From contig NZ_JAUQSX010000019.1 in NCBI RefSeq assembly GCF_030581005.1, positions 42,606 through 106,605 of the forward strand: DNA of 64,000 nt, read 5' to 3'. How positions within the stretch are numbered: the first letter of the stretch is position 1; every line of letters starts with the position of its first letter. This DNA is from Hymenobacter mellowenesis (lineage in GTDB: Bacteria; Bacteroidota; Bacteroidia; Cytophagales; Hymenobacteraceae). Of this stretch, positions 45,064-53,558 are shown piece after piece. Made by a program: the position numbers and the translations under genes. The notes under the pieces were generated by a model. The model searched no databases. It saw only the letters and a list, made by a program, of their open reading frames with translations, and had not been told where the DNA came from.

Positions 45064-45595
45064 TTTTTTTGGCCTGCACGATGCGCAGGCTTTGCACCTG
45101 GCGCACGCATCGGCCCATTTTCTTCTCGTCGGGCACGATGATTTGATAGGGGCCGGCTTGAGCAGGCAGGGGCTGGCCATCGCAGCGGTCGGCTAGCAGC
45201 ACGGTGCGCGTGGCAAAGTCCGGGCTCAGCTCGGCGAGGGCGAAGACGGCATGGTAGCCATCGGCAGCGCTTATTTGCACGTAGTGGGCCATGCCTTTGC
45301 CGGGCAGTTTGGCGGGGCTAAGGTCGGCGCCGGCTGCCGTGAGAACGGCGTAGAGCGCGGCGCCGGAGTAGGTGTGCGGCTTGCCGTCGTGGTCAGGCCG
45401 GCTCACTTCCAGGCGGGGCAGCCTAGCCAGGTCGGCTGGACTGAGGCGGGCCGGCCGGGCCAGATTGGCCCCGCTTACCTGCACCCCGGTCGGGGCGGTG
45501 GTTTGGGCATTGGCTGTTGCGGAAAGGCACAGCAGCCCTACCAGAGCCGGAAAGAAGCGAAAGAGCCGGAAGGCGGCAGCAGTAACAGATAGCAT
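45059..45595 (-). CDS. Molybdopterin oxidoreductase-like domain protein, secreted
   Basis: A protein of 178 residues with a signal peptide ending near ANAQ (about 30). The rest, with VQVSGANLARPARLSPADLARLPR, TYSGAALYAVLTAAGADL, YVQISAADGYHAVFALAELSP and IIVPDEKKMGRCVRQVQSLRI, matches the C-terminal half of the sulfite-oxidase-type molybdopterin-binding domain as a short stand-alone version. It lacks much of the cofactor site, so it may bind a molybdenum species or act as a lipocalin-like carrier rather than as an enzyme. It sits between the ModE-like regulator and the TonB receptor. Confidence 0.75.
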   Translation of the reverse strand: MLSVTAAAFRLFRFFPALVGLLCLSATANAQTTAPTGVQVSGANLARPARLSPADLARLPRLEVSRPDHDGKPHTYSGAALYAVLTAAGADLSPAKLPGKGMAHYVQISAADGYHAVFALAELSPDFATRTVLLADRCDGQPLPAQAGPYQIIVPDEKKMGRCVRQVQSLRIVQAKKM

Positions 45596-45654
45596 TAAGT
45601 CGGCGCGAATAGAATGGCGTTATGTCGGCGAAGATATAACGCTCCGCGGCTTCC

Positions 45655-46017
45655 TCAACGGTCCTGCAGCCGGTTTGTTTCGAGCGCCATGAATTCCTGA
45701 AACCGCGCCTGCAGAGCTTTAAACTCCGCAATGGCCGCCTGGCCGGCCTCAGTCACAGCGGCTCCGCCACCTTTGCTGCCGCCGGTTTGGGTGGCCACCA
45801 GCGGTGTACTGGCCTGCGCATTGAGGGAGCTCACTAAGTCCCAGGCCCGCTTGTAGGACATGCCCATGGCCTGCGCCGCCTTCGAGATGGAGCCCAGCGC
45901 GGCAATGTGCTCCAGCAACTCCAGCCGGCCGATACCAAGGAAGCGGCCGTCCTCGCTTTCGAGCCAGAGGCGGCCGTTGAGGCGGTAGGTTTTGGTGGGC
46001 AGGAGCAGGGTTTTCAT
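45655..46017 (-). CDS. ModE-like winged-helix regulator (N-terminal domain only)
   Basis: A protein of 120 residues. It has the ModE/LysR-type helix-turn-helix: RLELLEHIAALGSISKAAQAMGMSYKRAWDLVSSLNA, then VATQTGGSKGGGAAVTEAGQ. It has no molybdate-binding MOP domains, so it would be a short ModE form that responds indirectly or needs a partner. It is the first gene of the set with the molybdopterin-like protein and the TonB receptor. The start at 46017 (MKTLLLPTK) is used; CATCTTTG, one base off the -7 consensus, lies only a few bases upstream and would give an almost leaderless message. Confidence 0.85.
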   Translation of the reverse strand: MKTLLLPTKTYRLNGRLWLESEDGRFLGIGRLELLEHIAALGSISKAAQAMGMSYKRAWDLVSSLNAQASTPLVATQTGGSKGGGAAVTEAGQAAIAEFKALQARFQEFMALETNRLQDR

Positions 46018-46255
46018 GGGGCAAAGATGCGGCACCGGCGGCGACTGCTGGCAGTTGGTGTGCTAAGATGAGCCGGCGATACAAAGGGTGAAAAAGGCTA
46101 TTGGATACAAATGGGGTCATTTTTTGCCTGAATATTAGCTACATAGTCCGGCACCTTCGATGCGGAAGGCACCCGGCGCTACCTTCGGGCTTGGCCGCGC
46201 CGCTGGCCTGAGAAGCTGCTTTAGGCCACTACTGCTCGGTTCAAAAAATTAACTC

Positions 46256-46657
46256 ATGCCCGTCATCGACAAAATAGCCTGGCTGCACCTGCACAACGGC
46301 ACCGTGCTCAGCACGCGCAGCCACGGCAAAGACCGGTACTACTTCCCCGGTGGCAAGCGCGAGCCCGGCGAAACTGACGCCCAAACACTGCTCCGCGAAA
46401 TCCGGGAAGAACTGACCGTGGCCCTCGACCCTACCAGCCTGGAGCACGTCGGCACCTGGGAGGCGCCCGCCCACGGCCACCCCGCCGGGGTGCTGGTGCG
46501 CATGACGTGCTACTACGCCCGCTACACCGGCCAGCTGCAGCCGGCAGCCGAAATCGCAGAGGTTGTATGGCTGAGCTACCGACACCGGGCCGAGGTATCG
46601 GCCGTCGACCAGCTGATTTTTGACTGGCTGCGGGCGCAGAGTTTGTTGGCTGATTGA
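46256..46657 (+). CDS. Nudix hydrolase
   Basis: A protein of 133 residues. The Nudix box is GGKREPGETDAQTLLREIREEL (positions 33-54), with the catalytic REIREE helix. It hydrolyses a nucleoside diphosphate linked to some group X; the exact substrate (for example oxidised nucleotides) cannot be told. The start ATG at 46256 follows a 238-bp gap shared with the divergent ModE-like gene; that gap holds no other gene. Confidence 0.93.
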   Translation: MPVIDKIAWLHLHNGTVLSTRSHGKDRYYFPGGKREPGETDAQTLLREIREELTVALDPTSLEHVGTWEAPAHGHPAGVLVRMTCYYARYTGQLQPAAEIAEVVWLSYRHRAEVSAVDQLIFDWLRAQSLLAD

Positions 46658-46773
46658 GCGGCAGCGCGGGGCGGCGCCCGGCTGGTACGCAACCAATTCC
46701 GGTTGGGGAAGTAAAATCAGGAGGCCCGCCGGATGCCCGGCCGGCCTTGCGCGCTTATTTATTTCCTCCATTT

Positions 46774-48114
46774 ATGACCTTCGATAATTCCCGCTGGCTG
46801 CTGGCCGGCCTTGCTCTGCTGGCCAGCTGCGGCGGCCCCAGCAAAGAAGAAAAACAGGAAGCCCAGGCCAATACGCCGGCCCAAACCGTGGAAACCCCCG
46901 TGGCCGATTCGGTGAAGCTGCCCGCGCCTTACGTCACGAAATCGGTCACGCGCCGCGTCGAGATACAGCCCTGGCCCGCCGGCCGTACGCCCACCGCGCC
47001 CGCCGGTTTCACGGTGCAGGAATACGCCGGCAAGTTTGAAAGCCCACGCTGGATGTACGTGGCCCCCAATGGTGACGTGCTGGTGGCCGAAGCCAGTACC
47101 ATCCCCACCACCATGACCAAAAAAGTGGCCGCCGAGCTGAAGCTGGACAAGTCCCGCTCGCTGCGCGACCACAGCGCCAACCGCATCACGCTCCTGCGCG
47201 ACACCAACAAAGACGGCAAGCCCGACCTGCGTACCACCTTTGTGGACGGGCTCAGCCAGCCGTTCGGCATGCTCATTATTGGCAACAATTTCTATGTGGC
47301 CAATACCGACGGCGTGCTGCGCTTCCCCTACCAGCCCGGCGCCACCAAGATTACCGGCGACGGCCAGCGCATCCTCGACCTGCCCAAGGGCGGCTACAAC
47401 AACCACTGGACCCGCAACCTGCTGGCCAACGCCGACAACTCCAAAATTTACGTGACGGTGGGCTCGGGCTCCAACGTGCAGGAGCACGGCTCGGCCAACG
47501 AAGTGCGCCGGGCCAACATTCTCGAAATCAACCCCGACGGCACCGGCGAAAAAATCTACGCCAGCGGCCTGCGCAACCCCATCGGCCTGCAGTGGCAGCC
47601 CGGCACCCAGAAGCTGTGGACTGTGGTGAACGAGCGCGACGAACTGGGCGATGAGCTGGTGCCGGATTACTTCACCAGCGTGAAGCAGGGCGGCTTCTAC
47701 GGCTGGCCCTACGCCTACTACGGCCAGAATGAAGAGCCCCGCCGCAAGAACGAGCGGCCCGACCTAGTGAGCAAAACCCTGGTGCCCGACGTGCCGCTGG
47801 GCGCCCACGTAGCCGCCCTAGGCCTCACTTTTTACGACAAAGACGCCTTTCCGGCCAAGTACCGCAACGGCGCTTTCATCGGCGAGCACGGCTCCTGGAA
47901 CCGCTCGCAGTTCTCCGGCTACAAGGTGGTATTCGTGCCCTTCGAGAACGGCAAGCCCGGCAAGCCGGAAGATTTCCTGACCGGTTTCCTGGTCGGGGGC
48001 GACTCAAAAGACGCCTACGGCCGCCCCGTGGGCGTAGCCACCCTGCCCGACGGCTCCCTGCTGGTAGCCGATGATGCCGCCGACCGCATCTGGCGCGTGA
48101 GCGCGGCGAAGTAG
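46774..48114 (+). CDS. Sorbosone dehydrogenase-like PQQ enzyme, lipoprotein
   Basis: A protein of 446 residues. Start at ATG 46774 (MTFDNSRWLLAGLALLASC), lipobox LASC at residue 19. The mature part is a six-bladed beta-propeller of the soluble glucose/sorbosone dehydrogenase type: VAPNGDVLVAEA, ANRITLLRDTNKDGKPD, NNHWTRNLLANADNSKIYVTVGSGSN, ASGLRNPIGLQWQPGTQKLWTVVNERDELGDELVPDYF and VGVATLPDGSLLVADDAADRIWRV. The His/Arg/Asp positions expected around PQQ are present in these motifs. It probably oxidises a sugar in the periplasm. It follows the Nudix gene on the same strand. Confidence 0.88.
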   Translation: MTFDNSRWLLAGLALLASCGGPSKEEKQEAQANTPAQTVETPVADSVKLPAPYVTKSVTRRVEIQPWPAGRTPTAPAGFTVQEYAGKFESPRWMYVAPNGDVLVAEASTIPTTMTKKVAAELKLDKSRSLRDHSANRITLLRDTNKDGKPDLRTTFVDGLSQPFGMLIIGNNFYVANTDGVLRFPYQPGATKITGDGQRILDLPKGGYNNHWTRNLLANADNSKIYVTVGSGSNVQEHGSANEVRRANILEINPDGTGEKIYASGLRNPIGLQWQPGTQKLWTVVNERDELGDELVPDYFTSVKQGGFYGWPYAYYGQNEEPRRKNERPDLVSKTLVPDVPLGAHVAALGLTFYDKDAFPAKYRNGAFIGEHGSWNRSQFSGYKVVFVPFENGKPGKPEDFLTGFLVGGDSKDAYGRPVGVATLPDGSLLVADDAADRIWRVSAAK

Positions 48115-48144
48115 CCGGGTTTTTTTGAGTTTTGGAGTGAAAAG

Positions 48145-48252
48145 ACCGTCATGCTGAGCGCAGCCGAAGCATCTCTACCACGAGAGTAATCCCAATCGAC
48201 AGGAATTACTATTGCAGTAGAGATGCTTCGGCTGCGCTCAGCATGACGGTCT
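48145..48252. repeat. Palindromic repeat, GTCATGCnGAGCG family (copy 6)
   Basis: GACCGTCATGCTGAGCGCAG and CTGCGCTCAGCATGACGGTC are exact arms. The outermost base pairs differ from other copies (ACCG for AACG) but both arms carry the same change, as expected for a folded element. Confidence 0.9.
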
Positions 48253-48262
48253 GCTTACGCTC

Positions 48263-49423
48263 CTAGTAAGCCGTTTTGCGCAGCTTGTAGCGCACCTGCC
48301 CGTTGGCCACATCGGTGTAAAACGTGGCTTTGGTGCCCGACTCGGTATCGAAGGAAAAGCGCACTTCGGTGGGCCGCTGCGGGGCCCGGAACACGGGAAG
48401 CTTGCGCAGCTTTAGTATCTGAAGCTGCGTGGGGTGGTCGCGCGGCACCACGGCCAGCTGGTTGTTGGTTTCGTCGAAAAGGTAGTGGGCGTGCGTCTGG
48501 CGCAGGTAGGTGCTGAGCATGTGGGTGCCCAGGCCGCCGTCGATGCTTTCGAGATAGAAAGCCCGGAGCACGCGGCCGCTGGCGTCCAGCAGCTGGGCGT
48601 TGGGGCCGCGCAGGGGCACTTCGCGGCCGCGCTGGTCGTAGCCGGCGCCGTACACCACCAGTGCCGTTTGGTTATTCACGAGCAAGGTGCCGATTACCTC
48701 GCGGCCAGGTTTTTCGAGGTTGGTAACGTGGCCGTTGGCTTGGAGCAGTTCGCTGCTGGTGAGCAGGGTGCGGCCATCGGCCGAGAGCGCCATGGCCGAG
48801 TTGCAGCCGCCCGTCCAGCGAGCCAGGGCCAGGTGCCGCACCTTGCCCGTGGCCGCATCGAGCAGCAGCAGGGCCTGGCCGCCGGCGTCGCTTTCGGGCG
48901 GGTAGAAGCTGATTTCAAACGCCAGCGCCTTGAAGGCGGGCAGGTAGCCCGAAAAAAACGGCAGTATCGTCTCGGCTTCCAGCGCCAGGTCGGGACTCAT
49001 GGCGGCAGAAAAACTTGTTTTTCTCAGCTGCCGCGCAAACTGGGCTTTGCCATCGGTGCGCAGCAGGCGGAAGGTGTAGTAGCCTTCAAACCCCGTCACG
49101 GTATCGTTCTGAGTTGATTCGGCGCTGGGTGCGGGCGGCAGAATGTGGCGCAACGGCCGGGCGCTATCGGTGCGGGCCGCCACCTGCACCCGGTAGGCGG
49201 CATCGCTGATGCGCACGAGCAGCGACGCCTGCACCGAATCGCCGAAGCTGGGCAGGCTGCGGTAGGGAAGGGCCGTATCGGGCAGGGTGGGAGCAAGGGG
49301 AGCCACCCGCTCGGCCAGCGCCGGCCGGGGGATACGAATGGCCGTTTCTTGCCGGCTGGCAGTATTTTGGTCACAGCCAGCCAGTAGCAACAGCAACCCG
49401 GCAGCAGTGAAACAAGCGCGCAT
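48263..49423 (-). CDS. Hypothetical lipoprotein, possible beta-propeller
   Basis: A protein of 386 residues. The start MRACFTAAGLLLLLAGC gives lipobox LAGC at residue 17. Repeated units with strands such as ALLLLDAATGKVRHLALARW, AMALSADGRTLLTSSELLQ and HYLFDETNNQLAVVPRDHPTQLQ suggest a beta-propeller. No catalytic motif is recognised and the function is unknown. It is divergent from nothing close: the next gene upstream lies beyond a palindromic repeat. Confidence 0.75.
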   Translation of the reverse strand: MRACFTAAGLLLLLAGCDQNTASRQETAIRIPRPALAERVAPLAPTLPDTALPYRSLPSFGDSVQASLLVRISDAAYRVQVAARTDSARPLRHILPPAPSAESTQNDTVTGFEGYYTFRLLRTDGKAQFARQLRKTSFSAAMSPDLALEAETILPFFSGYLPAFKALAFEISFYPPESDAGGQALLLLDAATGKVRHLALARWTGGCNSAMALSADGRTLLTSSELLQANGHVTNLEKPGREVIGTLLVNNQTALVVYGAGYDQRGREVPLRGPNAQLLDASGRVLRAFYLESIDGGLGTHMLSTYLRQTHAHYLFDETNNQLAVVPRDHPTQLQILKLRKLPVFRAPQRPTEVRFSFDTESGTKATFYTDVANGQVRYKLRKTAY

Positions 49424-49510
49424 CAGGCAGAATAAATCAGCAGTTTGAAGCAACAAAGTAACGCCGCCCCAGCCTTAAAGCCCGGGAGCAGACGTAAGAT
49501 GAGAATTAAA

Positions 49511-49620
49511 GAACGTCGTGCTGAGCGGAGGCGAAGCGCTTCTACTGTAGGATTAAATCCTTTCGGTTGGATTGCCTTGCGCGGTAGAGATGCTTAGCCT
49601 CCGCTCAACATGACCGTTCT
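49511..49620. repeat. Palindromic repeat, GTCATGCnGAGCG family (copy 7)
   Basis: GAACGTCGTGCTGAGCGGAG and CTCCGCTCAACATGACCGTTC pair with a few mismatches, and CGAAGCGCTTCTAC / GTAGAGATGCTTAG follow inward. It is one of the more degraded copies. Confidence 0.78.
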
Positions 49621-49656
49621 CTCAGCTGCACTGTGCACGGAGTCCGAAACGGCTTT

Positions 49657-51003
49657 TCATCGCTGATAATACAGCTTGCGGGTTTTGGTGATGCGCCAAT
49701 GGTGGAACAGCCGGCTGTTGAGCTCCGACTTGCGGTAGTCGGTGAGGGGCTGCCAGTCCATCAGGTTGCAGTCGGCCGGCAGGGCCACCACGGGGGCTTC
49801 CGACTGGCTGAGCAGGCTGAGCAGGCGCCGCTCGCCGGCATTGGTGTTGGAAATGCGGTGCTTGTCGGCAACGGTGAACACGGCCAGCAGCACCAGCACC
49901 GCGCCCGCGTACCGCAGCCGGCCGCGCGGCGGCAGGTAAACCAGCAGCCAGTAAGTTGATAGCGTGAACAGCCCCACCAAACCCAGCGTGATGGGTAAAA
50001 TGGTGTCGCGCCGCACCACGTAGGCCCGGTAGCTGCGGTAGCCGCCCAAGGGCAGCAGCAGCAAATACACCAGCGCAAACACACCCAGCCATTTGAGGGC
50101 GCTCAGCACGGTGGCGCGCTGGGGCGTGGGCAGCCAGCGCCGCCCCAGCCACGCATTGAGCAACACCGCGCCCAGCAGCAGCGGCAGCCCAAACCGGCTG
50201 GCCAGCCGGTAGTCGCCCGTTACTAATTCGCTGCCGACGAGCTGGTAAACCATGCCCTGCGCCAGCCGGATGTAGCGCTCAGCCAGCGGGATGGTGGCCC
50301 ACAGGTTTTCTGAATTGTTGCGGCCGATGTACATCGAATACAGGCTGAGCCCGATAATCCAGACAAACGGCCACAACAAGCCGGGGGAAATTTCTTGAAA
50401 CGCCCGCCACGCCCGCGGCTCCAGTGCCCCGGCCGTCGGCAGCGCCGCGTAGCGCCGGTGCCAGGCCACCGGCAGGCTGCCGGAGCACACCAGCAGCGCA
50501 GTGGCAGCCACCGTGGGGCCATTAAAAGCCAGCACCACGGCCAGCGCCGCCAGCGCCAAGTAGCTCGGCCACGAGAGTCGCACCGGCGGGCCGTGTAGCG
50601 CTGCGCGCACAAACGGCAGGAAAAAAACCAGCAGCAAGCTCATGGGCAGGGCGTAGAAGCAGGCGTAGGTAATGGACTGGTCCACGATGCCCATCTGGCC
50701 GTAGTAGCCCGACGCCTGCAGCAGCGGCGTGGTGAGCACGGCCGCCAACAAAAACCGCCAATTCAGCACATTGGAACAGTTGCTGGCGGCCACGGCCAGC
50801 CCATATACCAGCAGCAGGTGCACCGCCAGCTTCACCAGGGCGCAGGCCACGTAAACGCTGTTGATGGGCGACAAAAAGGCCTGGAGCCAAAGCGGAACGT
50901 GCCGGAAATACTCGTGTAGAAAGAAGTGGGCGAAAAACCGGTTGGGGGCCGCGTACACTTCATGGTGCAGCAGCACGCGTAGCCCAAACGGGTCGTGCAG
51001 CAC
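49657..51003 (-). CDS. Polytopic membrane protein, N-terminus probably incomplete
   Basis: From the first GTG (51003) the protein has 448 residues with about ten hydrophobic helices and ends WRITKTRKLYYQR. The conserved-looking sequence begins earlier: in the same frame from 51201 there is RLLTAPFPRAFVRYGPFLLL, a further helix, then FPLDGDVAPIVWPGDSYTP leading into the listed part. Between the in-frame stop at 51202-51204 and 51003 there is no ATG, GTG or TTG. Either translation starts at a rare codon (ATC at 51169-51171 is the best placed) or the original start was lost. The architecture recalls large membrane glycosyltransferases but no catalytic motif is recognised. Confidence 0.7.
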   Translation of the reverse strand: MLHDPFGLRVLLHHEVYAAPNRFFAHFFLHEYFRHVPLWLQAFLSPINSVYVACALVKLAVHLLLVYGLAVAASNCSNVLNWRFLLAAVLTTPLLQASGYYGQMGIVDQSITYACFYALPMSLLLVFFLPFVRAALHGPPVRLSWPSYLALAALAVVLAFNGPTVAATALLVCSGSLPVAWHRRYAALPTAGALEPRAWRAFQEISPGLLWPFVWIIGLSLYSMYIGRNNSENLWATIPLAERYIRLAQGMVYQLVGSELVTGDYRLASRFGLPLLLGAVLLNAWLGRRWLPTPQRATVLSALKWLGVFALVYLLLLPLGGYRSYRAYVVRRDTILPITLGLVGLFTLSTYWLLVYLPPRGRLRYAGAVLVLLAVFTVADKHRISNTNAGERRLLSLLSQSEAPVVALPADCNLMDWQPLTDYRKSELNSRLFHHWRITKTRKLYYQR

Positions 51004-51260
51004 GGGCGTGTAGGAATCGCCCGGCCATACAATGGGCGCTACGTCGCCATCGAGCGGAAACTGCAGGTATTGCCAGAAGGAATAGCTGAAGTCGGCCAGC
51101 AGCAGGACCAGCAGCAGGAAGGGCCCGTAGCGAACAAAGGCGCGCGGAAAGGGAGCAGTAAGGAGCCGGATGGTCGGTGAATGTTGATTTTCGGTGCCAA
51201 ATTACGCCAGTCGTCAGGCGCATTGCCCGGCCGGCCCTGTTCAATGCTCATTCCCAACCC

Positions 51261-53390
51261 ATGAAATCATTCCGCTACGCCACCGCCGCCGCTTTGGCCC
51301 TGAGCTGGCCCGCCCTGGCCCAGACGCCCCTCAAAACGCTGCCCTACCCGCAGCCCCACAAGGTCGACACCGTCACCACCTACTTCGGCACCAAAGTGCC
51401 CGACCCCTACCGCTGGCTCGAAAACGACCAGGCGGCCGATACCAAAAGCTGGGTGCAGGACGAGAACAAGGTGACGCAGAACTACCTCGCCCAGATTCCC
51501 TTCCGTGAAACCATTCGCAAGCGCCTGGAAACGCTGTGGAACTACGAGAAATACAGCGCGCCCTTCAAGGAGGGCAAGTACACGTATTTCTACAAGAACA
51601 CCGGCTTGCAAAGCCAGTCGGTGCTCTACCGGCAGCTGGGCGCCACGGGCACGCCCGAAATCTTCCTCGACCCCAACAAGTTCTCGAAGGACGGCACGAC
51701 CTCGCTTGGCGGCATCAACTTCACCAAAGACGGCAGCCTGGCCGCCTACCAGATTTCGGAAGGCGGCTCCGACTGGCGCAAGGTCATCGTGCTGAACACC
51801 GGCAGCAAAGCCCTGGTGGGCGACACGCTCAAGGACGTGAAGTTCTCGGGCCTGGCCTGGCGCGGCAACGACGGCTTTTACTACAGCTCCTACGACAAGC
51901 CCACCGCCGGTAGCCAGCTGGCCGGCAAAACCCAGATTCACAAGCTGTACTACCACAAGCTGGGCACCAAGCAAAGCACCGACAAGCTGATGTTCGGCGG
52001 CGAAAAAACGCCGCGCCGCTACATCGGTGGCTACCTCACCGAGGACGAGCGGTTTCTGGTTATCTCGGCCGCCAACACCACCACCGGCAACGAGCTCTAC
52101 ATCCAGGATTTGAGCAAGCCGGGCAGCGCCATCGTGCAGGTGGTGGACAATGAGAAAAGCAACGTGGGCGTGCTCGACAACGTGGGCAGCAAGCTCTACC
52201 TCGAAACCAACTACAACGCCCCCAACAACCGCGTGGTAACCGTAGACGCCGCCAACCCCAAGCCCGCCAACTGGAAAGACCTCATTCCCGAAACCCCGAA
52301 CGTGCTGGGCGCCAGCACCGGCGGCGGCAAAATTTTCGCCAACTATCTTAAGGACGCCACCTCTCTCATCGAGCAGTACGACATGAGTGGCAAGAAGGAG
52401 CGGAGCATCACGCTGCCCTCGGTGGGCACGGCCGGCGGCTTCGGCACCAAGAAGGAGGAGAAGGAAACCTATTACACCTTCACGTCCTACATCTACCCGC
52501 CCACCATCTTCAAATACGACATCGCCACTGGCAAATCGACGGTGTTCAAGAAGGCCGGCGTGCAGTTCGACCCCAGCAAGTTTGAGTCGAAGCAGGTGTT
52601 CTATAATTCCAAAGACGGCACCCGCGTGCCGATGATTATCACCTACAAAAAAGGCACCGTGCTGAATGGCAAAAACCCCACGCTGCTCTACGCCTACGGC
52701 GGCTTCAACAGCAGCGTGACGCCCGGCTTCAGCACCTCCAACATCGTACTGCTCGAAAACGGCGGCATCTACGCCGTGGCCAACCTGCGTGGCGGCGGCG
52801 AGTACGGCGAAAAGTGGCACCTGGCCGGCACCAAGCTCCAGAAGCAGAACGTGTTCGACGACTTCATTGCCGCCGCCGAATACCTGAAAGCCAACAAGTA
52901 TACCGACACCGACCACCTAGCCCTCTCGGGCGCTTCCAACGGCGGCCTGCTGGTGGGCGCCACCATCACCCAGCGCCCCGACCTGGCCAAAGTGGCCTTC
53001 CCCGCCGTGGGCGTGATGGACATGCTGCGCTACAACCAGTTCACGGCCGGGGCAGGATGGGCCTACGACTACGGCACCGCCCAGGACTCGCCCGAGATGT
53101 TCCAGTACCTCTACAAGTACTCGCCCTACCACGCCATCAAACCGGCCAGCTACCCGGCCACAATGGTCACCACCGCCGACCACGACGACCGGGTGGTGCC
53201 CGCCCACTCCTTCAAGTTCGGCCAGCGCCTGCAGGATGCCCAGCAGGGCCCGGCGCCCGTCCTCATCCGCATCGAAACCAAAGCCGGCCACGGCGCCGGC
53301 CGCTCCACCGCCCAGGTCATCGGCGAGCAGACCGACAAATGGGCCTTCATGTTCCAGAACATGGGCCTAGTGCCGTACCAGGCCAACTAA
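51261..53390 (+). CDS. Prolyl oligopeptidase family serine peptidase (S9A)
   Basis: A protein of 709 residues. Signal peptide MKSFRYATAAALALSWPALAQ, a seven-bladed propeller (YPQPHKVDTVTTYFGTKVPDPYRWLEND onward) and a C-terminal alpha/beta hydrolase domain. The nucleophile is in LSGASNGGLLVG, the Asp in DHDDRVVP and the His in KAGHGAGR. It cleaves short peptides after proline in the periplasm. RGGGEYGEKWHLAG is another family hallmark. The ATG at 51261 is chosen because it starts the signal peptide. A terminator follows. Confidence 0.95.
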   Translation: MKSFRYATAAALALSWPALAQTPLKTLPYPQPHKVDTVTTYFGTKVPDPYRWLENDQAADTKSWVQDENKVTQNYLAQIPFRETIRKRLETLWNYEKYSAPFKEGKYTYFYKNTGLQSQSVLYRQLGATGTPEIFLDPNKFSKDGTTSLGGINFTKDGSLAAYQISEGGSDWRKVIVLNTGSKALVGDTLKDVKFSGLAWRGNDGFYYSSYDKPTAGSQLAGKTQIHKLYYHKLGTKQSTDKLMFGGEKTPRRYIGGYLTEDERFLVISAANTTTGNELYIQDLSKPGSAIVQVVDNEKSNVGVLDNVGSKLYLETNYNAPNNRVVTVDAANPKPANWKDLIPETPNVLGASTGGGKIFANYLKDATSLIEQYDMSGKKERSITLPSVGTAGGFGTKKEEKETYYTFTSYIYPPTIFKYDIATGKSTVFKKAGVQFDPSKFESKQVFYNSKDGTRVPMIITYKKGTVLNGKNPTLLYAYGGFNSSVTPGFSTSNIVLLENGGIYAVANLRGGGEYGEKWHLAGTKLQKQNVFDDFIAAAEYLKANKYTDTDHLALSGASNGGLLVGATITQRPDLAKVAFPAVGVMDMLRYNQFTAGAGWAYDYGTAQDSPEMFQYLYKYSPYHAIKPASYPATMVTTADHDDRVVPAHSFKFGQRLQDAQQGPAPVLIRIETKAGHGAGRSTAQVIGEQTDKWAFMFQNMGLVPYQAN

Positions 53391-53409
53391 ATCTGTCGGG
53401 CTGATTTGC

Positions 53410-53449
53410 AAAAAAGCCTGCCGTTCCAATCGGAGCGGCAGGCTTTTTC
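53410..53449 (+). terminator. Terminator of the prolyl oligopeptidase gene
   Basis: AAAAAAGCCTGCCGTTCC and GGAGCGGCAGGCTTTTT pair with one G-U over an AATC loop, 20 bp after the stop. Confidence 0.9.
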
Positions 53450-53455
53450 TATATT

Positions 53456-53558
53456 AGAACGACGTAGGGGCGGGGCTTGCCCCCGCCCACCGTTGAACGA
53501 AGCCTGCTGAATGGCGCAATCGTCCGGGCGGGGGCAGGCCCCGCTCCTACATCGTTCT
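53456..53558. repeat. Palindromic repeat with GTAGGGGCGGGGC arms
   Basis: AGAACGACGTAGGGGCGGGG and CCCCGCTCCTACATCGTTCT face each other, with CTTGCCCCCGCCC and GGGCGGGGGCAGG inside. Its right end overlaps the stop codon of the selO gene. Related arms lie at 10925-11010. Confidence 0.85.

Noticed and set aside
51267..52916. Open frame of 549 codons antisense to the prolyl oligopeptidase gene
   Set aside because: Low-complexity Val/Gly/His-rich product typical of the opposite strand of GC-rich genes; the sense gene has a full catalytic triad.
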